From: Amaurobius ferox
Taxonomy: Eukaryota; Arthropoda; Arachnida; Araneae; Amaurobiidae
Direction of reading: 5' to 3'
NCBI GenBank assembly: GCA_951213105.1
Contig: OX578137.1
Span: 54,854,236-54,918,235 of the forward strand
DNA length: 64,000 nt
The translations under genes and the position numbers were made by a program. The notes under the pieces were generated by a model that had not been told where the DNA came from, ran no database searches, and worked only from the letters and a program-made list of their open reading frames with translations. This document shows, in pieces, positions 1-11,660 of this stretch (positions within the stretch are counted from its first letter, which is position 1; the number at the start of each line of letters is the position of its first letter).

Positions 1-490
1 AACTATTTACATATGTTATTCTTGTGTGCTTAAAGTTGAGTACTTTTGTGTAAATGTATAGGTGCACTTTTGTAATTGTATATCACTAATCACTAATGTT
101 TTTTATATCTTTGTAAAGGTACTTCTCCGAGACTTGGACATATTTGTCATCCCTTTTCGGACTTCCTTTCGAACATTTCTCCTGTAAGTGATGATGTATA
201 AGCGCTTGCATTGGATCTTGCAGGATGTCGTGAGGGGTGGTGTGGTTGCAAACACACTACCGCTTTCGTCCAAATTATATTCTAAATTACAAATACTTTG
301 TATTTGTGTACTCGTAAAAATTCCTATTCATACTATGTTATTGTATATCCTTGTTTTTTTTGTTTATAGTGGAGAAAAATGTCTTATATTTATGTTACTG
401 TTAGAGAAGTATTTCTCAAACAATTTTTGTGTCTTCTGTGAGAAAAATCTTTCATTACATTCAAGATTTTTGGCCCCAAGGAGAGGGGGA
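1..490 (+). mobile_element. 3' internal end of a truncated LTR retrotransposon
   Basis: This stretch runs into a complete LTR at 491 and ends in a purine-rich tract (about 478-490, AAGGAGAGGGGGA) that fits a polypurine tract priming plus-strand DNA synthesis. No coding domain survives here, so this is probably 3' untranslated sequence; the body of the element lies left of the window. Its wording (a T-rich stretch, then a G/A tract, then TGTCAT) resembles the 3' end of the complete Gypsy element at 44455-56152, which suggests a related family. The family link is an inference from short similarities read by eye. Confidence 0.6.
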
Positions 491-1857
491 TGTCATAGTG
501 CTTTATAACATTATGAGTGCGAAACACGACATTTTCTGTTCTTCTCAAAAACATGCTCTTTCGGAAGCCATTTTTATTCCGAGCTTTTAATTCTGTACGA
601 GTTTGCACTTTTCATACTGAAAGCGTGGGATCTCGCTCCTCCGAAGTAATTTCTTATTTCTTTAATTATTGCCCAGGGCAGTGGTTTCGATTCTGCAGAC
701 AGTGACGCGAGGTTCCGGGCACAAACCGTTGGATGCTACTGTTTATTTCGTGCAAGATGTTGAAGGTCTAGGTGACCTGGATTCCATTTTTCACAGTAGA
801 GGGGCTCTCTTGGCCCTGAGTTTTCGTTGGAGAAGGAGCTTTTATTTCTCGCTCCTGGAAAATTCGGACACAAATGAATCTACGACCCAACGGTCATTTT
901 TGTGTTTCGGATTATAACTTTGATTCGGAAGGAATCTTATAATCCGTGTGGGCCAAGACAATAGCTTTTATTTCAAAATTTATTAATTCTCTCCTTTATT
1001 TGTTTCAGATATAAATTCGGAAAATTCTGAACGAGCGCGATGACATCGTATTTGACTAGCTGTTCCATAGATTTCCCCGTCCAAGTTTGCTAAGTCTCAT
1101 GATTTATTTGGATGTTCTACAATAATGACGAGTGAATTCAGTCAAGGTGTTTGGAGTATTTCCTCCAAGATTGTTCAGTGATATTCTCGACTAAAAATCA
1201 ACCAGTGCGTGTATGTGATAGACCCTTACAGTGGTGTTGAATTCAGATCTTCAGTGTTAGTCGCGCCGCTCAAAATGAGAGCATTTTTGGTCTTGAAAGG
1301 AAACAACCGATATCTGGTTCTGGTAACGTGAATGATTACTAAAAGTGAAATCTTCTTTAATATTCAAATTCCTCAAAATGAATATGGTTTTCAAATTAAT
1401 TTCTATGAGAAATGTCGTGTGTCAATTTGTGTGAAAATATATTATTACATAGAATGATTGGATAGAGTCATATTGCATAAGTTCAAAGGCCAAATATTAT
1501 CTACACATATTATTATACCGAAATTGGCCAACATTGTTATCAGTGATTCTATATTTTTATGATATATATATATTTAATTATTTCAATAAAAAGAAGGAGT
1601 TTATTTAAGATAATTTGGTCTCATGTTTTCCCAACTTGATGTGGTTACTTGCTTGTGTGCCTGTGTGTCCAGTTTGCATGTTGTAAGCCTCGGCAGCCGG
1701 ACCTGGGGTTATTGAATTTACACAACGCAAAATTCTACACCTACGTACTTAATATCCAATTTACTTCGTTTGTGTGATCCTTGATTTCCGTCACACATTT
1801 GTTCCCGTCACACATATTAATATTTTTGTATTGTGTGCGCCCTTCTCCACCGTGACA
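491..1857 (+). repeat. Right LTR of a Gypsy-like retrotransposon
   Basis: A 1,367-bp segment begins TGTCA directly after a polypurine-like tract and ends TGACA at 1853-1857, giving the inverted TG...CA termini of an LTR. A polyadenylation signal AATAAA lies at 1585-1590. Scattered segments in the 5' half (for example a CTCCTGGAAAATTCGGAC-like stretch near 860) resemble the U3 part of the Gypsy LTR at 44455. The left partner is outside the window, so divergence and target duplication cannot be measured. Confidence 0.65.
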
Positions 1858-2149
1858 GAAGCATGCCAAGAGAAACTACCACGATTTTTTACTTAAGAGC
1901 ACGACTAGAGAAAAATGAAAAACCCAACAGATTTGTAGAGTGTCCCGTAGAGGTTCCAAATTAATAGAGATAGATCAATGTGTGAGTGCATTCAGAGTAC
2001 GAGGAGGAGCCACACACCAAAGAGTTATGACAGTACTAAGACTGATGCAAGCCTTTGAGATATGATAAAGCCCAAGATTAATTGGAAAGTATGTGCTCAC
2101 AATTATCACAGGTCCTAGACACGATAGTAATTTTAATAATTCTGGTCGA

Positions 2150-2470
2150 ATATGTCCCCTCCGCTTGCAATAAGTAATGAAAATAAATGTTGTTAATAAA
2201 TGTTTTATTGTTTAAGTTAAATGGTGTGATCAATTTAGCATTTTATTTAATTAATTATTCCTTTACAGGACTCGCACGAAAGGTAAAATAATTGGAGGGC
2301 TTACAGCGGCACAACAAGCAATGTACATTATATATAATTCCACGATATGAGAAATAACGGCCATGTCAACTTAATGAATTTAATATTAAAATAATAATTA
2401 CTTAATGAATTTAAGAATTAAAAGTGTAACTTTAAGCTTTATTTATTTTCGTGTGCCACAATGTGTGCAG
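2150..2470 (+). repeat. Dispersed repeat, copy 1 (GGACTCGCACGAAAGG family)
   Basis: This block shares ordered motifs with 11440-11660 on the plus strand and 63560-63780 on the minus strand. They are a T-rich AATAAATGTTTTATTG part, TGGTGTGATCAATTTAG, the phrase TTTACAGGACTCGCACGAAA, and a later TGTAACTTTAAG...GTGCCACA part. No protein is encoded. The class is not established; the AATAAA followed by a sharp ...TTACA boundary could be an LTR end, but no terminal structure was proven. Confidence 0.55.
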
Positions 2471-3019
2471 AAAAAGCAATCGGATTGAGTGGTTTATAAA
2501 TTCCACAATAGCTTTTGACTCGGCTGCGAAGAGTCTCAAAAGTCTCCATTCTAACTGCAAATGCTCTTGTTTCATTTCTCTAAAAAGACCGCAAATATCA
2601 TGGCAGAATAGACCATCCACTGTGAAAAACATTTGCAAAGCCTGATTCAGTGTTCAGCAATGGCAAATTGTAACATAACTTCACAAATATTTCTTCTTTC
2701 TAACTTGAAGGGAAAGGTCCTGCTTTGGCTTTTGAAAGAGGGATTTTTCGACTAAGATTATTTAAGTCGCGTTGATTAAATTTTTGGTTGCCTATTGTTT
2801 TCTTCAACTACTTAGAGTACTTTATTCAACTTCATGAGAGTGTTGTGCCGTCTCCAGTGGAGAGACATCATCACTCCATTTCTTATCAGCAACTCTATTT
2901 TTAAAAATGGCGACGTTCTTTGGAGGGTCAAAAACTGCTAAAGTGTCATCATGAGAGACTGGCCGTATTGCTGAGCTTATGTTTGGATAAACAATGTTAT
3001 GCACGCCAGAAACATTCAC
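2432..3019 (-). pseudogene. Decayed transposon-associated ORF
   Basis: Reading the minus strand from 3019 down, one frame gives YPNISSAIRPVSHDD near its start. Farther on, another frame gives a DGLFCHDICGLF...LEWRLLRLF stretch. From memory, this order (a PNIPSAIRPVPH-type motif, then an EWRLFIDSSK-type motif) matches an uncharacterised protein family found in many copies in arthropod genomes. The frame changes between the parts and no full-length frame remains, so it is a relic. The family match rests on recall of motifs, and no function is assigned. Confidence 0.4.
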
Positions 3020-3404
3020 ACAGCAAAAGTAATAATCGTTTGCAGAATTTGTCGGTTCTCGCCATCAAGGTTAGTAGAATATCTAGCCACACCATGAGGA
3101 CTGCAAATCGCATTGCTGTTTTTCCTTTTATTTTATCCAGTCACCTAATCCATTTGAACATAGTGCATACATAACGTGAGGTGCCCAGTTTTCATTTTGG
3201 TCACCTAAAGGGCATCTAAAATGTAACAAATATAATCTTCTTTACATCTGCAGTTATTACACATCGTTCAGATTACGTTGTGATAGATCCATAACGGTAA
3301 TAATATTTGTTTGGTTCATTAACACATTTTCGAGATATTATTACGTTATATTATCTCTAAACTATAAAAAAGGGAAATTGATCATTACAACAATTTTAAT
3401 AGTA
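3020..3404. other. No feature seen
   Basis: AT-rich sequence between the ORF relic and the Helitron end. I see no ORF of note, repeat or conserved motif. Confidence 0.5.
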
Positions 3405-3489
3405 CTAGCCGAATACCCGTTGAAAATCAACGGTATCGCAATAAGCAACCCCTGAATAATGTAAATTTTTTAATAATTCGCTTTTCACA

Positions 3490-4690
3490 TTTGTTCGACA
3501 AATCGAATATTTTGGTGTGCAGAACCCCCTAAAGAAGAAAATATTGGGAAACTAAATTTGCGCATTTCTTCCTTTCGAATTATTTACCCGTACACTGCAT
3601 TAAATTCTATCTCATCCCGAGACACCCCTATATTATTATTTCTCCTTTGGAACTTTTTCTGTGAAGCACACCCATAAATAAACATTTTTGAAAAACTCTC
3701 TTTGTCTTGGGTTTTTTATCAGATGATTGGCCCATATACCTAATATTAAGCCTCTGTCACATTTAAAAGGAAGCGTGCCTCATTTATTCCGAAAATCGAA
3801 CATATTAGTGTGCGGCAACCCTTAAAGTAGCAAATATTGGAAAGCTGAAATTTCACGCTTTCTTCTTTTCAAACTATCTACCCGTACACCAAATTTGAAG
3901 TCTCTATCCTATAGAGAAGCATTTTTTTCTATCACTTCACTTTTCGAACGTTTTTCTGTGTAGCACCCCGTTAATGAACATTTTTGTCAAACTGTATTCA
4001 TGTTTGGTGTTTTTGTCAAATAGTTAGCCCATATACTAAATTTCAAGCTTCTATCACATTGTAAAGAAGGCGTTCTTCATTTGTTCCGCAAATCGAAAAT
4101 TTTAGTGAGCGGCACCCTCTTCAATAGCAAAAGTTTGAAAACTGAAATTGCACACTTTCCTTCCTTCCAACTATTTACCCGTACACCAAATTTGAAGTCT
4201 CTATCTCATCGTGAAGTATGCATTTCTAGCATTTCATCTTTCGAATGCTTTTGTGTAGAGTACCCACCCCTTAACTATACATTTTTGAAAAACTCTATTC
4301 TTTTTCTGATTTCTATGAGATGATTCGCCCATATACCAAATATTAAGCCTCTATCACCTTTAGAAAGGGGCGTTTCTCCTTTATTCCGAAAATCGAACAT
4401 TTTAGTGTGCGACACCCCCTAAATTAGAAAATTTTGGTAAATTGAAATTATACACTTTCTTCCTTCCACACTATTTACCCTTACACCAAATTTGATATCT
4501 CTATCTCATTCCGAATGATGGTTTTTTATCAATTCACTTTTCGAACGTTTTACTCTGGAGCACCCCCTTAAACGAACATTTTTGAAAAACTATATTTGTC
4601 TTGGGTGTTTCCATCAAATAATTAGTCCATATACCGAATTTCAAGCCTCTATCAAATTTTAAAGGATCGTTTTCTCATTTATTCTGCAAA
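3490..4690. repeat. About 297-bp dimeric tandem repeats inside the Helitron
   Basis: The marker phrase (TCGAA.ATTTTGGTGTGCGGCACCCC and variants) recurs near 3505, 3797, 4096, 4396 and 4691, about 295-300 bp apart. Each unit has two distinguishable halves of about 148 bp. One half carries GTGTGCGGCACCCC...CACCAAATTTGAAGTCTC. The other carries CTGTG.AGCACCCC...CATATACCAAAT.TTAAGCCTC. Copies are clearly diverged from one another. Confidence 0.75.
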
Positions 4691-5340
4691 TCGAATATTT
4701 TGGTGTGCGGCACCCCCTTAAGTAGAAAATATTGGAAATCTGAAATTGCACGCTTTTTTCCTTTCGAACGATTTACCAATACACCAAATTTGAAGTCTCT
4801 ATCTCATCGCAAAGCATGATTTCCTATCATTTCACTTTTCGAACGTTTTAGTGTGCGGCACCCCCTTAAGTAGAAAATATTGGAAATCGGAAATTGCACA
4901 CTTTCTTCCTTTTGAACAATTTAGCCATACACCAAATTTGAAGTCTCTACCTCATCGCAAAGTATTCTTTCCCATCATTTCACTTTTCGAACGTTTTAGT
5001 GTGCGGCACCCCCTTAAATAGAAAATATTGGAAATCTGAAATTGCACACTTTCTTCCTTTCGAACGATTTACCCATACACCAAATTTGAAGTCTCTACCT
5101 CATCGCAAAGCATGCTCTCCTATCATTTCACTTTTCGAACGTTTTGGTGTGCTGCATCCCCCCTTAAGTAGAAAATATTGGAAATCTGAAATTGCACACT
5201 TTCTTCTTTTCGAGTGATTTACCCATATACCAAATTTGAAGTCTCTATCTCATCGCAAAGCATGCTTTCCCGTCATTTCACTTTTCGAACGTTTTGGTGT
5301 GGGGCACCCCCTCTATAGAACGTTTTCGAAAAATTCGATT
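4691..5340. repeat. 148-bp monomeric tandem repeats inside the Helitron
   Basis: The TTTTRGTGTG marker starts at 4698, 4846, 4994, 5142 and 5292, giving periods of 148, 148, 148 and 150 bp. These copies are all of the first half-type and are much more alike than the dimeric units upstream, so this part of the array was amplified later. Confidence 0.85.
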
Positions 5341-5485
5341 TTTCCAGGGGGTTTTATCGAACGACCGAGCCGTGTACCAAATTGCAAGTCTCTATCTATT
5401 CGGGAAGTGCCTAAAAAAGGCGTGACAGACGGACAGACAGACGGACAGACAGACAGACGGACACTTGGCAATTAGTATATATAGA

Positions 5486-6217
5486 TTTTACTTTTTTATA
5501 TTAGTGGAATTTATTTGGAAAATTATTTTGCAATTTTGTCCATGTCATTTTTAAAAGAAATGTCAAACAAACATCTAAAGAAAAGTATTGTAATTATAAT
5601 TTTATGATTTTTTTTTGTAATTGTATTTTTATATTAATTTATTTTATCTTAACAAAATAGTAAGTTTAAAAGTAATTAACAATGATTCTTTCACTACATT
5701 TCGGTTTAAGTAGTAAATTTAAAGTAAGTTTAAATTTAAGTAACAATGTTTGTATCACTACATTTCGGCAAGCGTAAGGGTACGATATTCCCCTCCCCCA
5801 TCGCATAAACTAGACGTGCTGGTGATATCTAATATCAGATAGGAAATCAGGAATTTAAAAAAACTCAAAATTATACATCTGTTTGCTTGAATAATTTTGA
5901 TTGTAGACTAGTGTTATTAAATAGCATTATTTAGAAGAAATAGGCAATATTTAATTGCAAAAAGACGGACCAATATTTATTCATTCTGATTTCTGTTTAG
6001 GTATTGAAATATTGTTTAATTTCAGTAAATATGGAATTGGGGAGTGTGCCAAATTGTAATTAGATGATTTCCTTCCAAATCATTACTTCAGCAAATAAAA
6101 TCGTCACCAAATAAAATTTCAAAAACTGAAGTGCTTTTCATGGATTTCGTATCGACACTAATTCTGTCATATCAAGTCTAAGTCTGAATTATATTTTATT
6201 TATGGCCGGAAGAGTCA
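5486..6217. other. AT-rich, no gene
   Basis: No ORF of note. A short near-duplicate (AGTAAGTTTAAA...ATTTCGG) occurs at about 5660-5705 and 5723-5768. Nothing else is recognised. Confidence 0.5.
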
Positions 6218-6232
6218 TTGGTCAATTTTTAT

Positions 6233-6275
6233 TTTATTTATATATTTATTTATTTATTTATTTACTTATTTATTC
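6233..6275. repeat. (TTTA)n microsatellite
   Basis: Tetranucleotide TTTA/TATT run. The open frame across it is only a low-complexity IYLFIYLF string and is not a gene. Confidence 0.85.
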
Positions 6276-6359
6276 AATTTTCTCATGCTATTGAATATAG
6301 TATAGAGAAAATATTGATTTCACGAACATTTTCGATTTCAAAATTTCAATGTCAATGCA

Positions 6360-6478
6360 CACCCCTAAACATGTTTAGAATAATGAGCGCTCGAAAGCGC
6401 TTTGGCATTTTTAATACTTTGAACTTCTTATAAGAAGTTTTAATAAAAAACCTTCTGTCTAACAACGTTGTGTCCTTC
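6360..6478 (+). mobile_element. Relic of a Penelope-type terminal repeat
   Basis: The stretch GCTCGAAAGCGCT (6389-6401) and its downstream sequence line up in order with the hammerhead-like region of arm B at about 57329-57415. The shared downstream parts are TTTTTAA, CTTCTTATAAGAAGT, ACCTTCTGT, and a GTTGTGTCC end. The CTGATGA half of the ribozyme core is not present here (GAATAATGA instead), so a hammerhead could not be active. It is a short decayed fragment. Confidence 0.45.
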
Positions 6479-6535
6479 ACATTATTTAGAGAAATTATTG
6501 TTTTCACACACACGAAATATTTCGATTTCAATATT

Positions 6536-6660
6536 TTTTATGCCAATATATATTTTAAGACCAATATATCATGTAATATCAATATATCATTTTATATCAT
6601 GTAATACCAATATATCATTTAATACCAATATATCATTTTATATCATGTATTACCATATCC
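6536..6660. repeat. AT-rich minisatellite
   Basis: Repeated phrases ATATATCATTTTATATCATGTAATACCA and shorter variants, with units of roughly 20-40 bp. It is non-coding. Confidence 0.7.
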
Positions 6661-7230
6661 TGAACACGTTTTGCTATTTTTTGGGAGATGTCCGTCCGTC
6701 TGTTCGTGGTCCATTTCTCGTGTGCACGATTGTTCGCACAAATATTAATGGATATTTAAATAATTATATCCGGCTTTGTCATCGAAACCTTTAGAACTAC
6801 ATAGAAATTTTTGAATTTCGAGCGAAATTTTGAATTGCGATTTGCAAAATTTCGAAAATTTTGATTTACAACTTCGAAATGTATTGAAAATTTTATAGTT
6901 GTTTAACATAACAGCTTAGAACAGATATAGTTATGCATAAATAAGGGTTTATTTACGGCTCAACGGTCACGAAACTTAACAGGTTTAATCATTGTAGTGA
7001 AAACAAGCCACAGTACAACTTTTCTGTTCGTAACGTCGCTAACAAAAAAAAAAAAAAAATTATCACAACTATTTAAAAATGGATTTATGTTTGACAAGTC
7101 GAGTTGATATACACACCAGTTAATGTTTAATTGAAAATTTTAGCTTGTAGCTCTTTCCATTTTGTTTCTCATGCGTAATTTTTTTTAAAAGCAACGTTTC
7201 TTTGTAACAGATTTTTTTTTCCCGATCGAT
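6661..7230. other. AT-rich, no gene
   Basis: Contains a 15-16-base A run near 7045. No ORF or mobile-element feature is recognised. Confidence 0.5.
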
Positions 7231-7494
7231 GAAAAAAACTTCTTAAAAAAAGACACTCACCTAGAAGATCTATCATGTAATACCATATCTGTGATAAAAA
7301 CTCCATTTTATTTCTAACTGCAGCTAAATATATTTCCAAAGGCCTTCATGTCCCAAAATTTTGAAAAAAACTTCTTAAAAAAAGACACTCACCTAGAAGA
7401 TCTATCATGTAATACCATATCTGTGATAAAAACTCCATTTTATTTCTAACTGCAGCTAAATATATTTCCAAAGGCCTTCATGTCCCAAAATTTT
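7231..7494. repeat. Perfect 132-bp tandem duplication
   Basis: Two head-to-tail units, 7231-7362 and 7363-7494, appear identical by eye, beginning GAAAAAAACTTC and ending CCCAAAATTTT. The absence of differences in otherwise drifting DNA points to a recent duplication or an assembly duplication. Confidence 0.9.
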
Positions 7495-8889
7495 GAAAAA
7501 AGGCATTAGCTACTTTATACAAATTTTCAAGGATTCTGTATACAATTTTGAAGTTACATTTTTATTTTGTCTTCATTTTTCTTCCAAATCTGATCGTTTA
7601 CTTTTACAAACGCTGTTGCCATTTCAAAAGAAATGTTTTCTAAATGATATATACAATTAAAAGAAATAACTATTGTTTAGAGCTTTAATACTGAAGCTAT
7701 AGTTGAGACTCTTGACACGTGATCTTTGACACGTGACGTCATGAACAGCACTGCATTGAGACTTTTGGGAAAATTTCGATAATTATATTTAGCAATCTAT
7801 TTAGAATAGTATTGGAAATATAAAAACTACGTTATTTGCGGAAGAGAGTGTAAATATATATATTGGTCTAATTGTGCTATAGTTTTTCAAATTACGATTT
7901 AACTTACATGCATTGTAGGCGCATGATTCCGATTATCACACCTTTGTTTTTTCATCTGCGTTTTGACTTAGCTCAGCTCCTGTAGCTTCAATAACAATGA
8001 AAATGTTCATTGTTATTTAAGGATGTCACACTCAACACATGAATTTACATGGATTCCTTGCAAGTGTTACTCATTTCTGGAAAGTATTATTTATGGCTGC
8101 TGAGCAGATTTACTGCACAGATTTATTAGTTAAGTGGTAGAACGTAGATGTTACAAATTAATACGCTTGCAGTCTCACCAAATGACAGGTTTGGATTCAA
8201 ATTGTATCCATCACGGAAGGGGATAACTTTGTAAAAGTGGGGCATTCATATCACGCCCACTGTCTAGGTGTACACTAGTATTTCATTCAATGTTCACTCA
8301 AATTTAAGGGGTTTCAAATTGAAAGTGGGTCAATGACGGAGTAAAGTTCTCTTTTAGGTATTCGTCGCTTAGAGACCTGGCGCTTGAGTTCCTTTCTATT
8401 CGTTTATTTTCTTAGCCATTGCTAAAAGAAGTGATAGATAAAAAATGTGATAGTTGAGTGACATAGTGACCACTAACTGTGAGTACTGCAGCTAGTACAT
8501 ATTAAAACTAGATAGATCATTAATATTTTGAGGACAACGTTAATAATATTATGTCATTGCAATTTTTTATAATGAATTGGCTCCTTAATCGTGTATAATG
8601 CAGTTTTGTCGATTTACAAATCTGCATGATAATTGCCTGCTGTGTTTTTGTCTTTTCAGGGCTTTCAGAAATTACCTGCTGCCACATAAAACTAGATTTT
8701 TGCGCTTTTATAAATTCGATGACACATCAGAACTTGACAGAGCCATATTTTCGAGTCCCCTCTCCCGGAAGTGATGAGAATAGAAGGTTTTTCAAAAATT
8801 ACCTTTTTAGACTATTCAGAAGCCTTTGATAAACCGGATGGCTAAATATTTGCATATGCAAGTAGCACAAACTTCTAAACGTATGGTAG
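7495..8889. other. No gene seen
   Basis: AT-rich sequence with only short spurious frames. A weak tRNA-like pair of boxes near 8130-8210 was considered and rejected. Confidence 0.5.
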
Positions 8890-9160
8890 TGGAGCTATTT
8901 CGGAATAGACCAGTGGTTGAGGTACTGGAACAGAACTCGATGGAGATGTTTTCGATTCCCTGAGCTACACAAATTATCACCTTGTATATGCCGAATCCTG
9001 GTACGTTAAATATCTGTATCTGAAAGGCTTTCCGAGAGGGAATATGGGTGCAGCTGTGGAAGTGACCCCGACCTGGTTACGGTCGAAATTGGATGTCACT
9101 TTTCCAGCTGTTCAAACGAATATCTTGCACCTTCGGATAGGTCCGGTGGTTTTGGTGAGA
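8890..9160 (+). repeat. Old diverged SINE copy
   Basis: This aligns from end to end with the well-kept SINE at 14124-14390. It has an A-box-like TAGACCAGTGG (about 8906-8916), a B-box-like TTTTCGATTCC (about 8949-8959), then ACGTTAAATATCTGTATC, TTTCCGAGAGGG, GGTTACGGTCGAAATTGG, CCAGCTGTTCAAACG and GGATAGGTCCGGTGGT in the same order. Many substitutions show that it is an old insertion. The 65-residue frame across it is not a gene. Confidence 0.65.
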
Positions 9161-9749
9161 GAGGAAGAAAGGTCTCAGTGGAACCGTTATTTTGATTCCT
9201 TCCAACGGTCTCAAAGGACATTAAGAAATAGATTTTTGTAAGATATTTTCTGGCTCTCAAGAAGCCTAGATCTAGATAGCTGGATCTTTGTATAATAGCA
9301 TAGACTGCGAGATAAATCCTAAAACAGCTGAAATTCTGATTATCTCCAGGGAAAAAAATGGTGGTGGTAGTCTTTACAGACCCTGCAGAAACTATTCAAG
9401 GGGCCTAGAAGGCAGAATATTTGAACACTTATATTATAGATCGTAAATTCGAGCCTAACGGGGCAGGATAAAGGATTCAAAGTGCTTCTTGATCCCCAAG
9501 AAACCTTCTCAGTAACCAAGAAAGCAGAAAATTTTCACACATATACCATTGCCCACGGGACAGATTATTTTTGATATGTGAGACCAGATTAAGACTAAGA
9601 CCATATTTGAGATAAAATTTAGCGTAGACAGTTTTATATTCTTTATTTATTAAAGCTGTAATGTTGGACACTGGCAGCAGACGTAAGGACGCCAGATTTT
9701 GCAAAACTTTGACCCAATTGGTTAATTAGGCCAAAAACCTTTAGAGACT
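9161..9749. other. No gene seen
   Basis: Moderately AT-rich sequence with only short spurious frames and no recognised repeat. Confidence 0.4.
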
Positions 9750-10375
9750 AATGTGTAGCCCCGAGACTGGCTAAAAACGTTGACCAATATGGATGATGTC
9801 TGATGATATGGATTATGATGGTGTCCTAGGTCAGCCAATCAGAGCCAAAGAGGCGTGTCAGACCCTTGCAAAGGGGGCGGCAACTGAAAGGTGCTAAAAA
9901 AGGATATGTACGACTTCGACGAGAGATTCACAGAGATAAGACAACAGAGTGACATAGCAACAGATTCATATCAGCAGAGAAGCAGTAGAGAACTATTCCG
10001 CTACATATAGCCACAGACATTAGAGAAGAAATTCAACAGAGTGCGATGATGATTCCGTAAGAGTGTGTTTCACAGAGATTCCACAAATAGTCCACAAAAA
10101 TGTCCTGATTTAGACTTCAATGAAAAGAGCAGATGCAGTACAAGTTTCAAGGTATATGACCATTAACTATTGTAGCAGGTCATAGAACATCTCGGTAGTT
10201 ATAATTTACTGATCTCTCATGCCCGATCTCACATGTACGATCTCCTCCGCAATACTATGATAATTATTGTAATCAATTTAATAATTAAACAAATGTTGTT
10301 GATAAATAATATTATTTCAAAAGTTAAAAAATGGTGCAATTAAATGAGTAGTGCTGCGTGGATCTTAGCCACACA
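9750..10375 (+). repeat. LTR-like block
   Basis: The block begins TGTAGCCCC and can be read to ...GCCACACA near 10374, so TG...CA termini are possible. Inside, a more balanced 5' part (a CAAT-like CAGCCAATCAGAG near 9835) gives way to an AT-rich 3' part. The segment near 10250-10340 resembles the start of the dispersed repeat at 2150. No partner LTR was found, so the call rests on general architecture only. Confidence 0.3.
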
Positions 10376-11437
10376 TCCGGTCAAAACGAAAAATTATTGA
10401 TATTCTTCATTCTAATCTAACTTGACACTGGCCGTATCGTACATGATAACATAATAATCCAACACACTAAATAAGAGGACAATGAGGACAGCGAATAAAA
10501 TATAAAACAATAGTGAATTTATTTACAAATGATTAAAAATAATAAGAAAATACCCAATTAATATTCTAACTTAAACATAAGTATTCTCAAACCTTCACCA
10601 CGCAAAATTACTCTATTTAAGCACACTATTGGCATTCACATCTAATTTCATTGAAATAATATTTTCTCCTTTCAACAATAACATATCTAGTAATTACACA
10701 TACTTAATCACATGACCCAATTTCATCACTTCAAGATTAATTACCAATCATATAATAATATACTCCCTTAAAATACAATTAAAATAATTTGCACAAAGAT
10801 CAATTATCTCAACCACGATGACTTATGAAATGTCGAGAGCGAGCGATATAACTTTGCTACCAAAATGTGCGTAAGACGCTGTAGAGACATGCACGGCCTA
10901 CCTCGGGCAATTGTCCCATCATCTCATCAGAAGACGCTGGATCCTCGGCATCACTGCAGTTCTCTGGGAAAACTTTATCCTTTAAAGATTGTAAAATCAA
11001 GTGATGATACGTCTCTCAAAATCTGACTCTCTCTCAAACATCTGAAAATTGTTGCCTCTTTCATGACTACGCCCCAGGTTGTAATTGGTCTGACACTGTA
11101 GTCCCTGCTATTTCAATTGAACAGCATAAGGTTACATATCTGCTATTGGGTGCTGTCATCTCGGAAATTTGGTTAAGACCCAAGAAATAATATGTGTCAG
11201 CTGATCCAAGTTCTCAGGATTTAGAGCACACATGTGACCAGTGGCGGTCACGAGGTCGTCCCCCCCCGCGCCATATCACCATCTGAATTGAGACGTATCC
11301 GTTGACGAAGTCGAAGAAGCTTTTGTTCTTATTTCCTTTCCAGATATCCTTCCCTGGAAACATATATCTATTTTAAAAGAAATACAGAGATCATCTTCAT
11401 CTTCATAGGTTGAGATCCATCCATAACTTACGATGTT
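10376..11437 (-). mobile_element. Possible insertion splitting a dispersed repeat
   Basis: The dispersed repeat seen intact at 2150-2470 has its early part near 10250-10345 and its later part (TTACAGGAACTCGCACTAAAGG) from about 11440. This implies that roughly 1.1 kb between them was added later. The block has TTTATT-rich sequence at 10490-10520 that would be a polyadenylation signal on the minus strand, and a run of eight C's at about 11262-11269. No coding capacity or clear termini were found. Confidence 0.3.
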
Positions 11438-11439
11438 AC

Positions 11440-11660
11440 ATATTAACAATATAACAAGCAGCTTGAGGTTAATAATTATTCTATTACAGGAACTCGCACT
11501 AAAGGTTATTATGGTGGGTTTAATCGGCTCACATCGCAATGTAAATTGAGGTTTCACGATTTATGATAATTGAGGTCATGTTCTAAGATTAATTAAATAT
11601 GGTTCATAAAACTCAACTTTAAGTTATGTTTTCGTTTGTGCACCACATATAGAAGCGATT
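11440..11660 (+). repeat. Dispersed repeat, copy 2
   Basis: Shares with 2250-2460 the ordered phrases TTACAGGAACTCGCAC.AAAGG, GGTGGGTTTAATCGGC, TTTCACGATTTATGA, and CTTTAAGTTATGTTTTCGTTTGTGCACCACA. It is diverged and non-coding. Confidence 0.55.

Larger units (their letters stand above)
3405..5485 (-). mobile_element. Non-autonomous Helitron carrying tandem arrays
   Basis: Read on the minus strand, the element starts TCTATATATACTAAT (plus-strand 5485 leftwards) and ends ...GGCTAG followed by T (plus-strand 3405). These are the 5'-TC and 3'-CTRR ends of a Helitron placed between A and T. A hairpin with a 7-bp stem (CCGTTGA / TCAACGG, about 3417-3433) stands close to the 3' end, as rolling-circle elements require. 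A (GTCT/GTCC)n tract of about 50 bp lies just inside the 5' end. The interior consists of tandem repeats with no Rep/helicase gene, so the copy depends on an autonomous relative. Confidence 0.7.

Noticed and set aside
8128..8215. tRNA-like boxes (TTAGTTAAGTGG and GGTTTGGATTCAAAT)
   Set aside because: No cloverleaf can be drawn with a paired acceptor stem, and the sequence does not match the SINE. The support is too weak for a tRNA or SINE call.
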